A DNA stretch of 64,000 bases, from NCBI GenBank assembly GCA_902806565.1, contig CADCXA010000062.1, positions 124,001-188,000 on the forward strand. Reading direction: 5' to 3'. The position numbers and the translations under genes are program-made. This document shows positions 1-14,360 of this stretch, piece after piece (the stretch's first letter is position 1; the number at the start of each line of letters is the position of its first letter). The notes below the pieces were generated by a model, which had not been told where the DNA came from, did not search any database, and saw only the letters and a list, made by a program, of their open reading frames with translations. Source of the DNA: Hypoxylon rubiginosum (lineage: Eukaryota > Ascomycota > Sordariomycetes > Xylariales > Hypoxylaceae).

Positions 1-536
1 AGCTTTTTATAAATTAATAAATTTTACAGTAAAAAACTTAACCGTTTTAATATAAAAGTTACATTAATATTATTAATATTAATATATTATTATAAATAAA
101 ATTTATTAAAACTAATTATTATATATATATTTTTACTTTTTTTAAAATAAACTTTATATATAATATTAAATTTAAGTATAATTTTAATTATATATTTAAT
201 ATTAATAAGTTATTAATAAATATTAATAAATATAAGTTTAATATATATATTATTATTAAACTTAAAAATTAAAATATAAGGATTTAATAAAATTATAATT
301 TTTAATATATTTATTATTACTTTAATATAATTTTAAACATATTATTATTCTAGGTTTTAATTATATTATAAAGCTGATAATTGTTTTTAATATGTTTTAT
401 TTACTTTAAATAAAAAGTTAATTAATATAAAATAAAAGTTATATTATAAATTTACTTAAAAAAACCTAACCATTAAAATTTTAATTAAAAATTAAACTTA
501 ATTTTATTAATTATAAATAATAACTAAATAAACGCT

Positions 537-590
537 TAATATAAATTAAACATAAATTTAATATAAGTTAAATATAAATTAAATAATAAC
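537..590. repeat. 11-bp AT minisatellite, about 5 units
   Basis: Degenerate units of about 11 bp of the type AATATAAATTA / AACATAAATTT / AATATAAGTT. They are the reverse complement of the unit in the longer array at 1201-1315, so the two arrays face each other about 600 bp apart. Identity of the element they belong to is unknown. Confidence 0.5.
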
Positions 591-1200
591 TAAATAACAA
601 TTTAACAATAAAATAAAATACTATAAAAATATTTAAAAATAAAATATAAATTTTAAATAATTAAAATAACTGTAACATTTAATAAATAAATTAATATTAT
701 TTTTATAATTTATTATCACTTATTTACTTATTAAAAATAAATGTTATATTAAGGTTTTTCTATAAAATATTTTTTAAACTAAACTTATTAATAATAATTT
801 AATTATTAATATTAATAATTTTTATATTTTATATATATATATAATATTAAAAAAATCATTAATATTAATTTTATAAACTTAATTATTAAAAAATATAATT
901 ATAAAATTAAAAAATTTAAAAATTAAAATACTTTTATTATAATAAAATTTTTTATTATATATAGTATATAAACCGTTATTTATTTATTATTTAATTATTA
1001 TAAAACATATATATATATTTAACCTTAATATATATTTTTTATATTTTTATTTTTTTAATATATTTATATATATTAACTTTTATATTTATTTTTTTTATAA
1101 ATTATTTTATTATAAAAATAATATTATTTATAGTTAAAATATATTATAAAAACTTTAAAATAAAAAATATAATTTTATAAATATATATTTATTTAAATAA

Positions 1201-1315
1201 TTTATATTTAACTTATATTTAACCTTGATATTTAACTAACATTTAACCTATATTTAATTTACATTTAATTTACACTTAGTTTATATTTAACTTATATTTA
1301 ACTTATATTTAATTT
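1201..1315. repeat. 11-12 bp AT minisatellite, about 10 units
   Basis: Ten consecutive units of 11-12 bp read as variants of TTATATTTAACT (for example TTGATATTTAAC, TACATTTAATT, TACACTTAGT). The unit is the inverted form of that at 537-590. Variation between units is mostly C/T, as expected if RIP acted on an older tandem array. Confidence 0.65.
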
Positions 1316-4300
1316 AAATAAAAACTTATTTATTTATTAAATATAATAACTTATATTATTTTATTATTTAAATAACTTTAATTTAAAATATTATTTTTAA
1401 AATACTTAGTAATAATATATAATAAAAATATATATATATAAATATAAAAAATTATATAAAATATATAGTATATTTTTATTAATTTTAATTAAAATATATA
1501 AAATAATATTTAATAATAATAATTATAAGCCCTGTTTTATATCTTAATTAAAATAACTTATTTAGTAGCTATATAATTAATAAAAATTAAACTATTAATA
1601 TATAATAAAAAAACATAATTTTTAACTAATATTATTACGAATATATCCTACTATATTTTTAATTTTTATATTATTAATATACCTAGTTATATTTTAATTT
1701 ATACTATAAATAAAATAAAACAAAATATTATATTTAATTATAACGTTTAATAAAAAATTACTTTTCCAACTAATAAAAAATATTATAAATAAATTTAATA
1801 AATTTAAATATAACTTATTATATTAAATTATCTTCTTAATTTTTATTATTACTTTTAATAAAATAAAATATAAAAGATATAAATTTTATATTAGTTTTAA
1901 AAAAGGGAATTAATTAATATTATAACTTAAAGTTATAAAGTTTTAAACTATAATTTTAAGAAAAATAATAAAAAAATATAATTAAAAATAATATAAATTT
2001 TATATTACTTTTTAATAAAAAAACTTATTATTTAAAGTAAAATAAAAATTTTATCTTATTATTATTATTCTTATTTAATATTAACTAAAACCGTTTTTTA
2101 AAACAATTAATATTTAAATTATTATTATTATTATTATTATAATTATTTAAACCATTAAAATAATTAATAAAATATTAATAATAAATATAGTTAATAAAAA
2201 TAATATTAAATTTATCTATATTAATATCCTAATTAAAATTATATAAAAACTTTAAATTATTTTAATTATAAGATTATTTAATATTAATAAATAAATAAAT
2301 TAAACTTAGTTTTTTTATAATATTTAATCGGCGTTTTAATATTAAAATAAACGTAATAATATAAAAAGTAACTACTTTTTTTTTTACCTTATAATTAATA
2401 TTTATTTTAATCTAAAAATAAACTATATAAAATAAACAAAAAAATACTTTAAAAAAACCTTAATAAAAGGAAAAATTAGTTTCTTATAAAATAATTAATA
2501 TATAAAAAAAATAAAAGTTAATTAAATAATAAAAACATTAAATACCAATATAAAAAAAAATAATATAAAAACAATTTATAATTTTAAATTTTTTTAAAAA
2601 TAAATAATATTAAAAAAGTTATTAATTACACTAATATTTTTTTTCTTAAAAAAGGTTTTTTAATACTTATATATATAATTAAATAACTATTAATTAACTT
2701 TTTATAAAATAATATAATAAAGTTTTAACCTTAAATAAAATTAATAATATAATAAATTTTATTATAAATAATAATAATTTTTCAAGCTTATAAAAAATCT
2801 AAATAAATAATTAAATTATTTTTACTGTGCGAAAAATAATTATTCGATATATTAAAATTTTCCTAATTATATATATTTAAATTTATATTTAAAGATTCGG
2901 TTTTGTTTTTATTAACTAAATAAAATAATAATTATTATTAAAATTTAAAAATTATTCTAAAAAAATCCTAATACTTATTAAATATAAAATATAATAAAAA
3001 AAAATGTTAGAAATTTTTTAAATAATACCAGGTTTATAATTATTTATATATTAAAAAATATAAAAATAATTTAAAAAGAAAAAAAACTAAATAAAATTAA
3101 TTATTCTTTTTTTATTATTATATTAAATATTTTTTATTATAATATAATAAATAAAAAAAACATATTAATATAGTTAAAATAATAAAAATTAATACATTTA
3201 AATAAATATTTTTCTGTATATTTATTTATATTTATAATATAAGTTATATAAGTTATTTTATGTATTTTTTATATAAATATATAAGTAGGTATTTTTTAAC
3301 TTAAGAAAATACTATATTTAAAAACTTTAAATATTTTATTTAAATGGCTTATTATTATTTAAATATATTATTTTATTTTTATATTAGTAATAACTAACTA
3401 ACTTTTTTTTTAATTATTATTTTTTTAAATATATAATAACTATATAAAAAATATAGTATTTTTTTAAACTAATATTTTTTTTAATTAAAAAATATTAAAG
3501 TTTTTAACATTATATTAATATTTATTATTTAAATTATTTTAATTTAAAATTATTATTTAATTTTAATGTTTTTAATAATGGTGATATTTATTATATTATA
3601 ACTTATTATATTATATATATTATAATTAAAAATATCTAGGTTTTTAATAAAAAAAGAAAAAATAAACGTTTAATTATTAAAACTTATTTCTTTAAAACTA
3701 TAAATAAAAACTTTATTAATATACTTAATAATAATATCTTTTAAAAATACCGTTATTTTTTTTATATTTTAAGTTATAAAAATAATAATTATAAATATTA
3801 TTTAATTATTATTAAATATTTAACTAGTTTTTTAATATTTTATTTATAAATTACTAGTTTTTTTATCTAAATTTTAATTATTAGATTTTTTTAAATAAAA
3901 TATTAAAACCTTAAAAACATTTAATATAAAATAATTTTATTAATAATAAACTAACTATAAATAAACTGGAACCGTAACTACCATTATTTTAAAAACATTT
4001 AAATACTTGTTTTATAATTAATTTTATAACCTTTAAAACCTATAAAACTTATTTTATAATTTATTATTATTAATAGTTCCCTTTTATTAAAAAACCTACC
4101 AATAAATATTATTATATTATTAAAATAATAATTATATTTAAAACTAACCATATTATTTTAATTTTAATTAAAAATTAATTTAATTTAAATTTTATATATT
4201 AATATATTTTTAAATTATTATATAATAATTTTTTTAACGTTTTAATAAATTTATTACCTTTTTATAAAAATATTTATATTTTTTTAAATTATAATTATTT

Positions 4301-5815
4301 TACTTTTATTTTAAAACCTATTATTAATAACTTATATATATTAATTATTTATATATTTTAAATATTAAAAAAAAGTATTAAAACCTTATAAATTTATAGT
4401 TAATTTTATAATATATAATATTTAATTTTAAATAAAATTCTTATTTAATATCTTTTAATTTATTTCGTTTAATTTATTGTTAATAATATTATTATATTTA
4501 TTTTTATTAATAAAACTATTAAAACCGAAAAATTTATAAAATATATTAATAAAATCTATTTAAGAAAAAAGTTGGTTTATATTATATAAAAAATCTAAGG
4601 CACTAAATATAAGCTATAAATTAAAACTTATAAAATATAAAATTATATTAATTTTAAATATAAAACAAATAAAATTAAAAACGAAAATAATATATTTAAT
4701 ATTAATTTTAAGTTTTATAACTTATATTTAAAAAAAATATATTATTAAAATATATAATTTAATAACATTATATATAATAATAATTATAACCGCTTATTAA
4801 AACATTTAAAAGTATATTTTTAATTATTTAACTATAAGATATTTAATTTTAATTATAAACCTGGTTTTAATTATAATAATTTTAATAATAATAAAAATAA
4901 TAATTATAATAAATATCTTAAAAATTAAAATATTAAGTTTAAGTTAAACTTATTATTAATAAAAAATAAAGGAAATATTTAAATAAATAATAACAATAAA
5001 AATAAAAGTAAAAATATTATAATTTAATATAATAAAAATAATAAATTTTAAGATAAATTTATTTATAATTTTATTAATAATATAAACTTTATTTTTTATT
5101 TTTTTTAATAATTTTAAACTATTAAAAATTTCCTTAATTAAAATAATAATAATATATATTACAAAGAATTTTTTTAAAAAATAATAATAAATTATAAAAA
5201 ATCTTTTTATATAAATAAAAACCAGTAATTATTAAAAACAAATAAAATTTAAATTTAAAATTTAAGTTTTAAAATAAACTTTTTAAATAATAATAAAAAA
5301 AATCTATAATTTTTTTATAATTTTTTTTTATGTTTTAATTATAATTTTATTTTTTTATATTTTATTAAATTAGGTATAAATTAAGATTTTTATTATAATA
5401 TAAAATTATTTTAAAAATCAACTATTAAATTTAATAATATTTATTTTAAAACTATATATTTTTAATTTTTTATTAATAAAACGGATCGTTTTTATAATTT
5501 ATTATTTTTTAATTATTAACGCTTAGAAAAAAATATTTAAAATATAATAATAAAATTTAATATATTTAAATTATCTCCATAAAAAAAAATTATTAATAAA
5601 CTTAATAATAAAAATAAAACTAACATTTTTTATTATTTTATATTATACTATATATAATTAAATTTTATTATTATTTATAATAAAACTAAAAACTATAATA
5701 TTAAATAAAAAATAATTTTTTTTTATTTTTAATTATAATTAATTATTTAATATTATTATTATATTAAAATATATTATTAAGTTTATAATAATTTAGTTTT
5801 TTATAATTTATAAAA

Positions 5816-5834
5816 ACTCGCCGCGAGTGGCGCT
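5816..5834. other. GC speck inside the AT block
   Basis: A 19-base patch rich in CpG stands in otherwise nearly pure AT. It contains the short hairpin CTCG-CCG-CGAG followed by TGGCGCT. CpG is a poor RIP target, so such patches could be what remains after RIP, but function is unknown. Confidence 0.5.
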
Positions 5835-8800
5835 ATTAAACTTATATTCAATAAAAAAAAAAAAGTAATAAAAAACTTTATTAATTTTATTAAAAATATA
5901 CTTTTTTAACAAATAAACATTATTACTTAAAAATAATATTAAATATTTATAAAATATATTAAATACTAAGTAAAAAAACCTTAAAATACTTTTTAAAAAA
6001 ACCTTTAATATAATAATTAATATAAAAATATACTAACTATAAATAAAAATTATAAAAATATACTTAATATAACTATAACTAAAAATTATATCTTATACAT
6101 TTAAAATTAACTAAAAAACCATTTAAATATTAATTTTAATAAACCTAGCTTTTATTATTTTATATAATTTTAATATTAGTTTTAACTTATTATTTAATTT
6201 TAACTTATTATCTTACTTTTTATTATTAAAATTTAAATTTAAAATTAAATTAACTTAAATTATATTTAATATAATTAGTTTTTTCTTTAAAACTTTTAAC
6301 TAATTTATATTTTTTAATGGTTTTTATGTTTTTTTTATAACGTTATATTAAAGTAATTTAAAAACTATATACTTTTAAAGTTTTAATATAAGTTAAATAA
6401 ATATATTATTTTTTATTATTATATTAAAAACCTTTTAAATATTATAATAAATATTAAAAAACTTATTATTAAAAAAGATTTTATTAAAATAAAATCTTAA
6501 TATATAAAATAAACTATTTATAACTAAAAACTTATATATTATATAATCCGTCACCGTTTTATTACCCACTTAAATTAAATTATTAAACCTAAAAAATAAA
6601 TTTATTTTAAATATATTAAATAATAAAATAAAAAATATCCTAGTAATAAAAATAAATACTAGTAAAATATTATCCTAGTTAAATATAACTTTTTCTTAAA
6701 AAACAATGTTATAAAATTTATTACTTTTAAATAAAATTAATTAATTGTTACTTTTTTTTTAATTTAAGTTTAAAAATAATAATTAAATAAATATAAAAAA
6801 ATATAAATCTTTTAAAATAACTTTTTAAAAACTAAAAGTAAAATATTTTAAAAAAAATATATTTAACTATATAAATAAAATTAAAGATAGTTTTTACTAA
6901 ACAATTTATATAAAAAAATATATTAATATTTTATAAAAACCTTATAAAATTAAATTAATTATATTTTAACTAAGTTTCCCGTTTTTTTAAAAAAAAAATT
7001 AACGGATTTAAGAATAGTTTTTATTAATTAAATTAACTAATATTTTTTTAAAAAAAATAAATTATAATTATTTATAAAACTTTATAATTTTTTTATAACA
7101 TATAAATTAAAATTAATAATTAAATAATATAACTACAATATAAAATATAAATTATTTTTATATTATAATTAATATAATTTTTTTATAAAATATAAGTTAT
7201 TGTTTTTTATTAAACTAAAAAACCTTTTAAATAATATATACTAAATAAACTTTAAAAAAATATAAATATACGTATTAAAAAGAATAAGATTTATATTTTT
7301 AAAACTAAATAAAATAATAAAAAATTAAGAAATACACCTTTTTATAGTAATTAACATTATTATAATATATTTAACTATATTTAAAAACTATAAAAAAAAA
7401 ACTAATAAAATAAACGATTTTTTTTATAATATAAAAATATTATTAATAATTTTATTAACCTTATTATTATTAAAATAAAAATAAATACTTAAAAAACTTA
7501 CGGTAAAAAAATTTATTATAATATCCCATTAAATAAATTATAAAAATTTAAAAAAATAAGGTGAAATATTAAATTAAAAATATAGTAAAAAAAAAATAAA
7601 CAACTATAAAATAATAATTTTATTAATAACATTAAATTAAAACTTAATTATATTAAAAAAAAAATTAACTTAAAAACCTTTATTAACTTATAAATAAAAT
7701 TTTATAAGTTATATTAAAACTAATAATATAATATATTAAACTTATATATATTTAAATAAAATTTAATTAATTAAAAAATATAAAATTATAATAAGTTATT
7801 TATTTTAATAAAAAATACTTATTAAAATATATTAATTATATAAAATATTATATAAAATTAAACTATAATTTTTTATAATATAATATAAATATAAAATATT
7901 TAAATATTAAACTATTTAATTTAAAAATAATTTAAAATAAATATTAAATATATATTTAAATATTTTTAAAAATTTAAAAATATCTTAGAAAACTTTATTT
8001 AAAAAATAACTATTTAAACACTTATATTTATTTTTATTATAAAACTATATATATAAATTTTATAATAAAAATTAAGGTATATATTACGAAAAAATACACT
8101 TTAAATAATTAACTTAGTTTTAAAAATATAAAACATTAAACGCTTTATTAAAACATTTTTATTAATATAACTTATAGTTACTTTTAATCCTTATTATTTT
8201 AAATATAAAAAAATATAAAATAAATAGTTTTATTTGTTTTATTTAAATACCTATAACTATTATAAATATTTTTTATTAATAATTAATTTATTTTATTAAT
8301 TAACACACTTATTAAACTATTTAAAACATATTTATTAAAACTTTATTTAACTTTTATAAACACTTAATAATTTAAGTTTTTTAAATTTTATTATAAGTTA
8401 TAAAACCACTAATATTATATAAGCTAATAAGTTTATTTAATATTTAATTAACTTTTTATTTTTAAATTTTAATAAAATTAAACATTAATATTAATAAAAA
8501 ACTAATAATAATAACTATAAAAAAAAAATTATTACTATTTATATATAATATTTTAACTAATAGTTTATTTATATATAAAACTAAAAAAAACATTTAATTT
8601 AATAAATTAACCTAGTTATTTAACTTATAAATAATATTAATAAATATTAAATTTAATTTTTATATTATTAACTAGCTACTATTTAAACACCTTACCTTAA
8701 AACATTTAAAAAAACATTTAATAAATAAGTAAAAGTTATAATTATTAAAAATTATATTATTAAATTTTATATTAAATAACATATTTATTTATATTTATAT

Positions 8801-9099
8801 TAAATTAAAATTAAATGTAAATTACTTTAATATAAAATTAACTAATGTTTTTATTACTTTATATTAATTAATATTATTTTATAATATTTAATTTTATAAA
8901 GAATAATTTAAAAGGTTTAATATAATAATATTTATTAAAATCTTATACCGTAATAATTAATAAATAAAACTGTTTTTTAATATATATATTTAAAATGTTA
9001 TATAAAATATAAGTAATAATAAATTATTTAACTTAGTATTATTATTTATATTTTTAAATATATTATATATAAATTATAATATAAATATATTAAAAATAG

Positions 9100-9280
9100 T
9101 TATTTAAATAAAAGTTATTTAAATAAAAGATGTTTTAAAGGAATATTTTTAAATAAAAAATACCTTAAAAAAAAATTTTTAAATAAAAAATATTTTAATA
9201 AAAAATGCCTTAAAGAAAAATTTCTAAATAAAAGATATTTTAATAAAAGGTATTTTAATAAAAAGCATTTTAAAGGAAAG
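9100..9280. repeat. 15-bp tandem repeat, about 12 units
   Basis: About twelve head-to-tail units keep an exact 15-bp period. Examples are TTATTTAAATAAAAG, TATTTTAATAAAAGG, TATTTTAATAAAAAG and CATTTTAAAGGAAAG, with alternate units tending to pair into 30-bp super-units. A period divisible by three would fit a former pentapeptide-repeat coding segment, but all frames now hold stops, so this is only a possibility. Confidence 0.75.
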
Positions 9281-10234
9281 AAAAAATATTTTAAAAAATA
9301 ATATTATAAACATTAATATAAATATTAAAAAAAATAAAAAAAGTTTAATTAAATTATTTTTATATATTATTATATAAATATAAAAATAATGTTTTATATT
9401 ACTATTAAAACTAAACTTAGTTTAAAAAACTATATAAAAACTATATAAATAACTAACTATTAAAATATTATAATTAATAAAATCTTTTATAATAATATTA
9501 CTAGGTATTTTTATAATATAATAAATAAATTTATAAAAATAAACATTTTAAATATAATATTATAAGTTATAAAAAAACCATAAAATAATTTTTTTAATAA
9601 GTTAAATATATAAGTTTATAAAATTACGTTTTTTAAAAATAAAAAAAACATTAAAATTATTTATTATTATTATATTATATAAATTAATTTTAAATCACTA
9701 TATCTTTAAATATATTATACATTTATTATTATTTATATATCTTTATAATATTAGTTTTTCCTTATTTTTACTAATAATATAAAAATTAAAATAAAATATT
9801 TAAATTTAAATATAATTAAAATAAATATAATTATATTTTAATAATATATTTATAAACTTTTAATAAGTTTTTATTTTTATTTTTATTATAACCTACTTTT
9901 TTTTAAAAGTTATATTAATTTTATTTAAGATAAAAATTATTTTTTTAAGTTTATAAAAATCTTATATATATTAAAAATGTTTTAATAACTAGTTAATAAA
10001 CTTTATTTAATATATAAACTTAATTATATTAATAATAAATAAATCTTTTTATAGTTTAATATTTAGTAAAATAATAAAACTAAATAACTTTAAATATATA
10101 AAATAAATAATCTAATAATCTTTATAAAATTTTTTATAAATTTATTTATATAATATTTTAATTTTAAAAAAGCTATATAACTTAAGTTTTATATAACGTA
10201 AAACGTCTTATTAATATTTAGTTATAATTATATA

Positions 10235-10377
10235 AAGAAAGAGTTTAAAAACCAAAAAAATAAAGAAAAAAAAAAGGTTATTAAAAAAAAAAAAGAGAGA
10301 ATTTAAAAGAAGAAAAAAAAAAAAAAAAAAAGAATTTAAAAAGGGCTAAAAATATAATAAAAGAAAAAGTAAAATAT
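10235..10377. repeat. Purine-rich tract
   Basis: A run of roughly 140 bases composed almost wholly of A and G on the plus strand (AAAGAAAGAG, AGAGAGAATTT, then a stretch of more than 15 A). It is the longest strand-asymmetric purine run I noticed in the AT block. Such tracts occur next to the 3' LTR of retrotransposons (polypurine tract), but this one is much longer than a functional PPT. Confidence 0.5.
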
Positions 10378-13300
10378 TTAATAAAAAATAATAATATAAT
10401 TTAAATATATAATTAATTTTCTTTTTTTAAATAAATAATTAAAAAAAAAGTTTATTTTTATTTTATTTATTAATTAAATTAATTAAATTTTACCTTAAAA
10501 TTTATTTAAATAATAATAATATTATTTATTGTTACTTATATTTAATTATATTAAAAGTTATTTTCCTTTTTAATAAACTATATGTTATAAGTGTAAATAA
10601 TATAAATATATATTATATATATATTTTATTTATATTAATATAAATAAACTTAAATTATAAATTAAATATAATATATTTTATACCTTTTAAAACTATTTTT
10701 TTAACTTATAAGATATTAATTTATTAATTAGTAGATACTTATATTATAATAATAAAATAAAAAATATAAAAAAAAATCACCACTTTTTTAACTTAAAAAA
10801 TAAATAACCTCTTTTTATTTTTAGTTATAAAATCTTTTATTTTAAACATATAATTTATAATATATTTTAAAATAATTTAGTATTATATTTACGTATTTAA
10901 TATTATATAATTATTAAAAGCTTTAATTAAAATATAATAAAACTTATTATAAAATAAAAATTAAAACTAATTAAAATAATATATTATATAAAAAATAAAA
11001 AACTTTTATTTAATATTAAATATAAAATACTTTATATTTTAAACATTTAATTATAATATTTTATATATACTTAACTTTATAATTATATAACTAAACACTA
11101 AAAATATTACTAATAATAAAAAAACTATTAAATAAATAAACTTAGTTTTAAATAATTATATATATAAATAAATAAATTAATATATATTAATATTAAATAT
11201 TACACGATATTTTAATAACCTTATAAAAAAATATATAAATATATTAAACCTTTAACTTAATATAAAAAACATTTAATAAATACTTAAACATTTATATAAC
11301 TAGTTAAAATATAACCAGTTAAAATAAACCTAATAAAACATTATTTTTTATATTTTTAAATTTATTATTTCTTTTATATTTATATTTTTAATATATTTTA
11401 AAATATCGTAATAAAAATAAACCTAGTTTATACGTTTAATTATAAAAAACAAACCATTAAACGTTTTAAATTTTTTATAATATTAAAAACATAATATAAA
11501 CTTGGTTTTTTTTTTTTATAATAACCTGTAAAAATATTTTATAACATTTTTTTTATATTCTTATTTTATTTAAAATAAACAAAGTATTTTATTAAATATA
11601 CCAAGTTTTTTAAACTTATAACTAAATAATATCGCTATAAAATAATAATATACTTTTATTATAATAAAATAAAAATACTATTTATTATATAAAAAAAGTT
11701 TCTATAGTTTTTTATTTTTTTAACTACGTCGCTATTATACGTTTATCGTGTTAAAATAAAACTAATAAATAAATATTATTTTAAATTAATAAAAAAAAAT
11801 TAACACGTTTCTTATAAAATTAAACAAATAAAACCACACTTAAAAAATATTAAATTTAACGTTATAAATAAATAATTATTAGTAATAATATATATTAAAT
11901 ATAATAAAAATATATCACTTATTATTTTATAATTAAATAAAAAGCTAATAAATCTAAAATTCTTACGTATTTTATATTCTTTTAAAAATATTATATATTA
12001 TAATCTTTTTAATAATTAAAAAAAGTAAGTATTATTATTTTTTTATATATTTTATATAAGTTATTATTAAAAAACTTAATATATTAAAAAATTATTAATA
12101 TATTAAATATAATATTTATTATATTTTAAAAAGAAAACATAATAAATAATAAGGTATTTTACCCTCCTAGGAAATTTTTAATCTTATTTATAATTAAAAT
12201 ATATAACTATATATATAACTGTTAATTAGTTAATTATTTATTTAATTTAAATATATATATAATGTTTTATATAAATACCTAGGTATTTATTAACAACTAA
12301 AAATAATAATATATTTAAACGATAATAAAATATTAAATTATAATTTCTTATTATATTAAATATATACTTACTAAATTTAATAAAATATTAAAAAAATAAA
12401 AACAATTTAAAATATATAAATAAATTAAAAAAAATCATTTAAATAAATAATATAAAATTATAACAACTTCTTATTTTATTAAATATACATTAAATTTAAC
12501 AAAATATTAAAATATTAAAAACTAAAAACAATTTAAAGTTTATTAAAAAAAAAAAAAACTAAGCCTTTAATAATAAAATATATTATTTAAGTTACTTTTA
12601 AAAAGTTTATAATAATTATAATTATAAATAATATTTTATTAATTAACTATTTATAAAAAAAATATAACTATAATAAAACTATATAAAAACAGTAAAATAA
12701 AAATAAAGTTTTAATATAAATGTTTTATATATAAATTTAAGTTTTATATATTTTATATATATTATATTTTATATAATTAATTATAACTTAATCCACTTTA
12801 AAAATTATTAGCGATTTTAATAATATATTTTATAATAAATTTTTTAAATATTTAAATAAATATATTATAAAAGGAGTATAAAAAATAAAATTCCTTATTA
12901 AAAGAAAAGTTAGGTTTTATATTAGTTATTTATATAATAAAATTTAAAAAATTAAAAAAAAATTACGTTTATATTTAATTAGTTTGTAATTAATTAATAA
13001 AAATAACTTTTATAAAAATAAAAAAGCTAGCTATTATTAGTTAAAATTATAAAAATAAAAAATATATAATAAATTAATATTTTTATATTATTTTTTATTT
13101 AAATATTTAATAATATAAATAAATAAAATAAAAACCTTAAAGTGTTTTAATATTAAAATAAAAATAATAATCAACTAATTATAAAATATATTAAATAATA
13201 TAATAATAAAATTAAATTTTATCTATATTATAAGGATTTTTTATTATATTTAAAAAAAAAAACTTATTGTTATAAATAAATACTTCCCGGCTTTTTATTA

Positions 13301-14346
13301 TATTTAATTTTTTATTATAATTATTTTTACTTAAAAATATAAATACTTTAAAAACCTATATAATAATAAATCGTTTATTATAACCCTGGATATATTTAAA
13401 TATTTTACGTTAAAACATAGTTATAAAAAATTTCTTTTATATAATAAACTAATAATAATTAAATTTTACATTTTAATATATAATAAAACAACGTTTTATA
13501 TAAGTTAATAAATAGTAAAAATATTTTATATAAACTATATTATAACCTAATATATTAAAAACTAAATCTTTTATATTCTTAAAAATATATTAAAAATAAA
13601 AACAATAAAAGTAATCTTTTATTTTATTTAGTTAAAAGTTAGATAATAGATAAGTTTTATTAAACTAATTAAATATTTTATCCTAGCTTTTTATTATTTT
13701 AATAAAAAAAACCAAATAAAAAATAATATATTTAAAATTTTTTAAAACTTGCTTGTTTTTTTATAAAAGTTTATTAAAATATTATAATTATTATTTTAAA
13801 CTAGTTATTTTTTTAATAAAATCTTTTAGTGTTAATTAATTTATAAATGTAAAAAATGTTTTTATATTATATTAAAAAGTTTAAAATATAAAAATAAATA
13901 TTAATAAGTTTATATTAAAATTATTAAAATCTTTAAGTAAGTTAATTATAATTAACTTTAACTACTTATTAATTATATTTTATTTTATTTTATTTAGTAA
14001 CTTATATCTATTAATATTTATAATAAAAACTAATATTTTTAAATTTATTTAAATAATAAATATTATATTAAATAAAAATAAATAATTATAATTAAAAAAC
14101 TTGTTTATTATTATTTAAAAACTAAACTTATTATAAAAAAATAAAGCGACTAAAAAAATAAAACTTATAAAAAGTATAATAATAAATTAATATAAATAAA
14201 AAATAATAAAAAATAAAAAAATAAAAAGTTTTATTAAAAAAAATATTTTTATTTTTATAAAAAAAATAAATTCGGTATATAAATATTTAATTATTTAATA
14301 ATAACATTATTATAATAATATTAAAAAACACTATTAAAATTATAAA

Positions 14347-14360
14347 ACCAGCCGCGCGGT
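14347..14360. other. GC speck inside the AT block
   Basis: The 14 bases ACCAGCCGCGCGGT carry three CpG dinucleotides in a context that is otherwise pure AT. This is comparable with 5816-5834 and 25560-25593. No gene or repeat was recognised around it. Confidence 0.4.
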
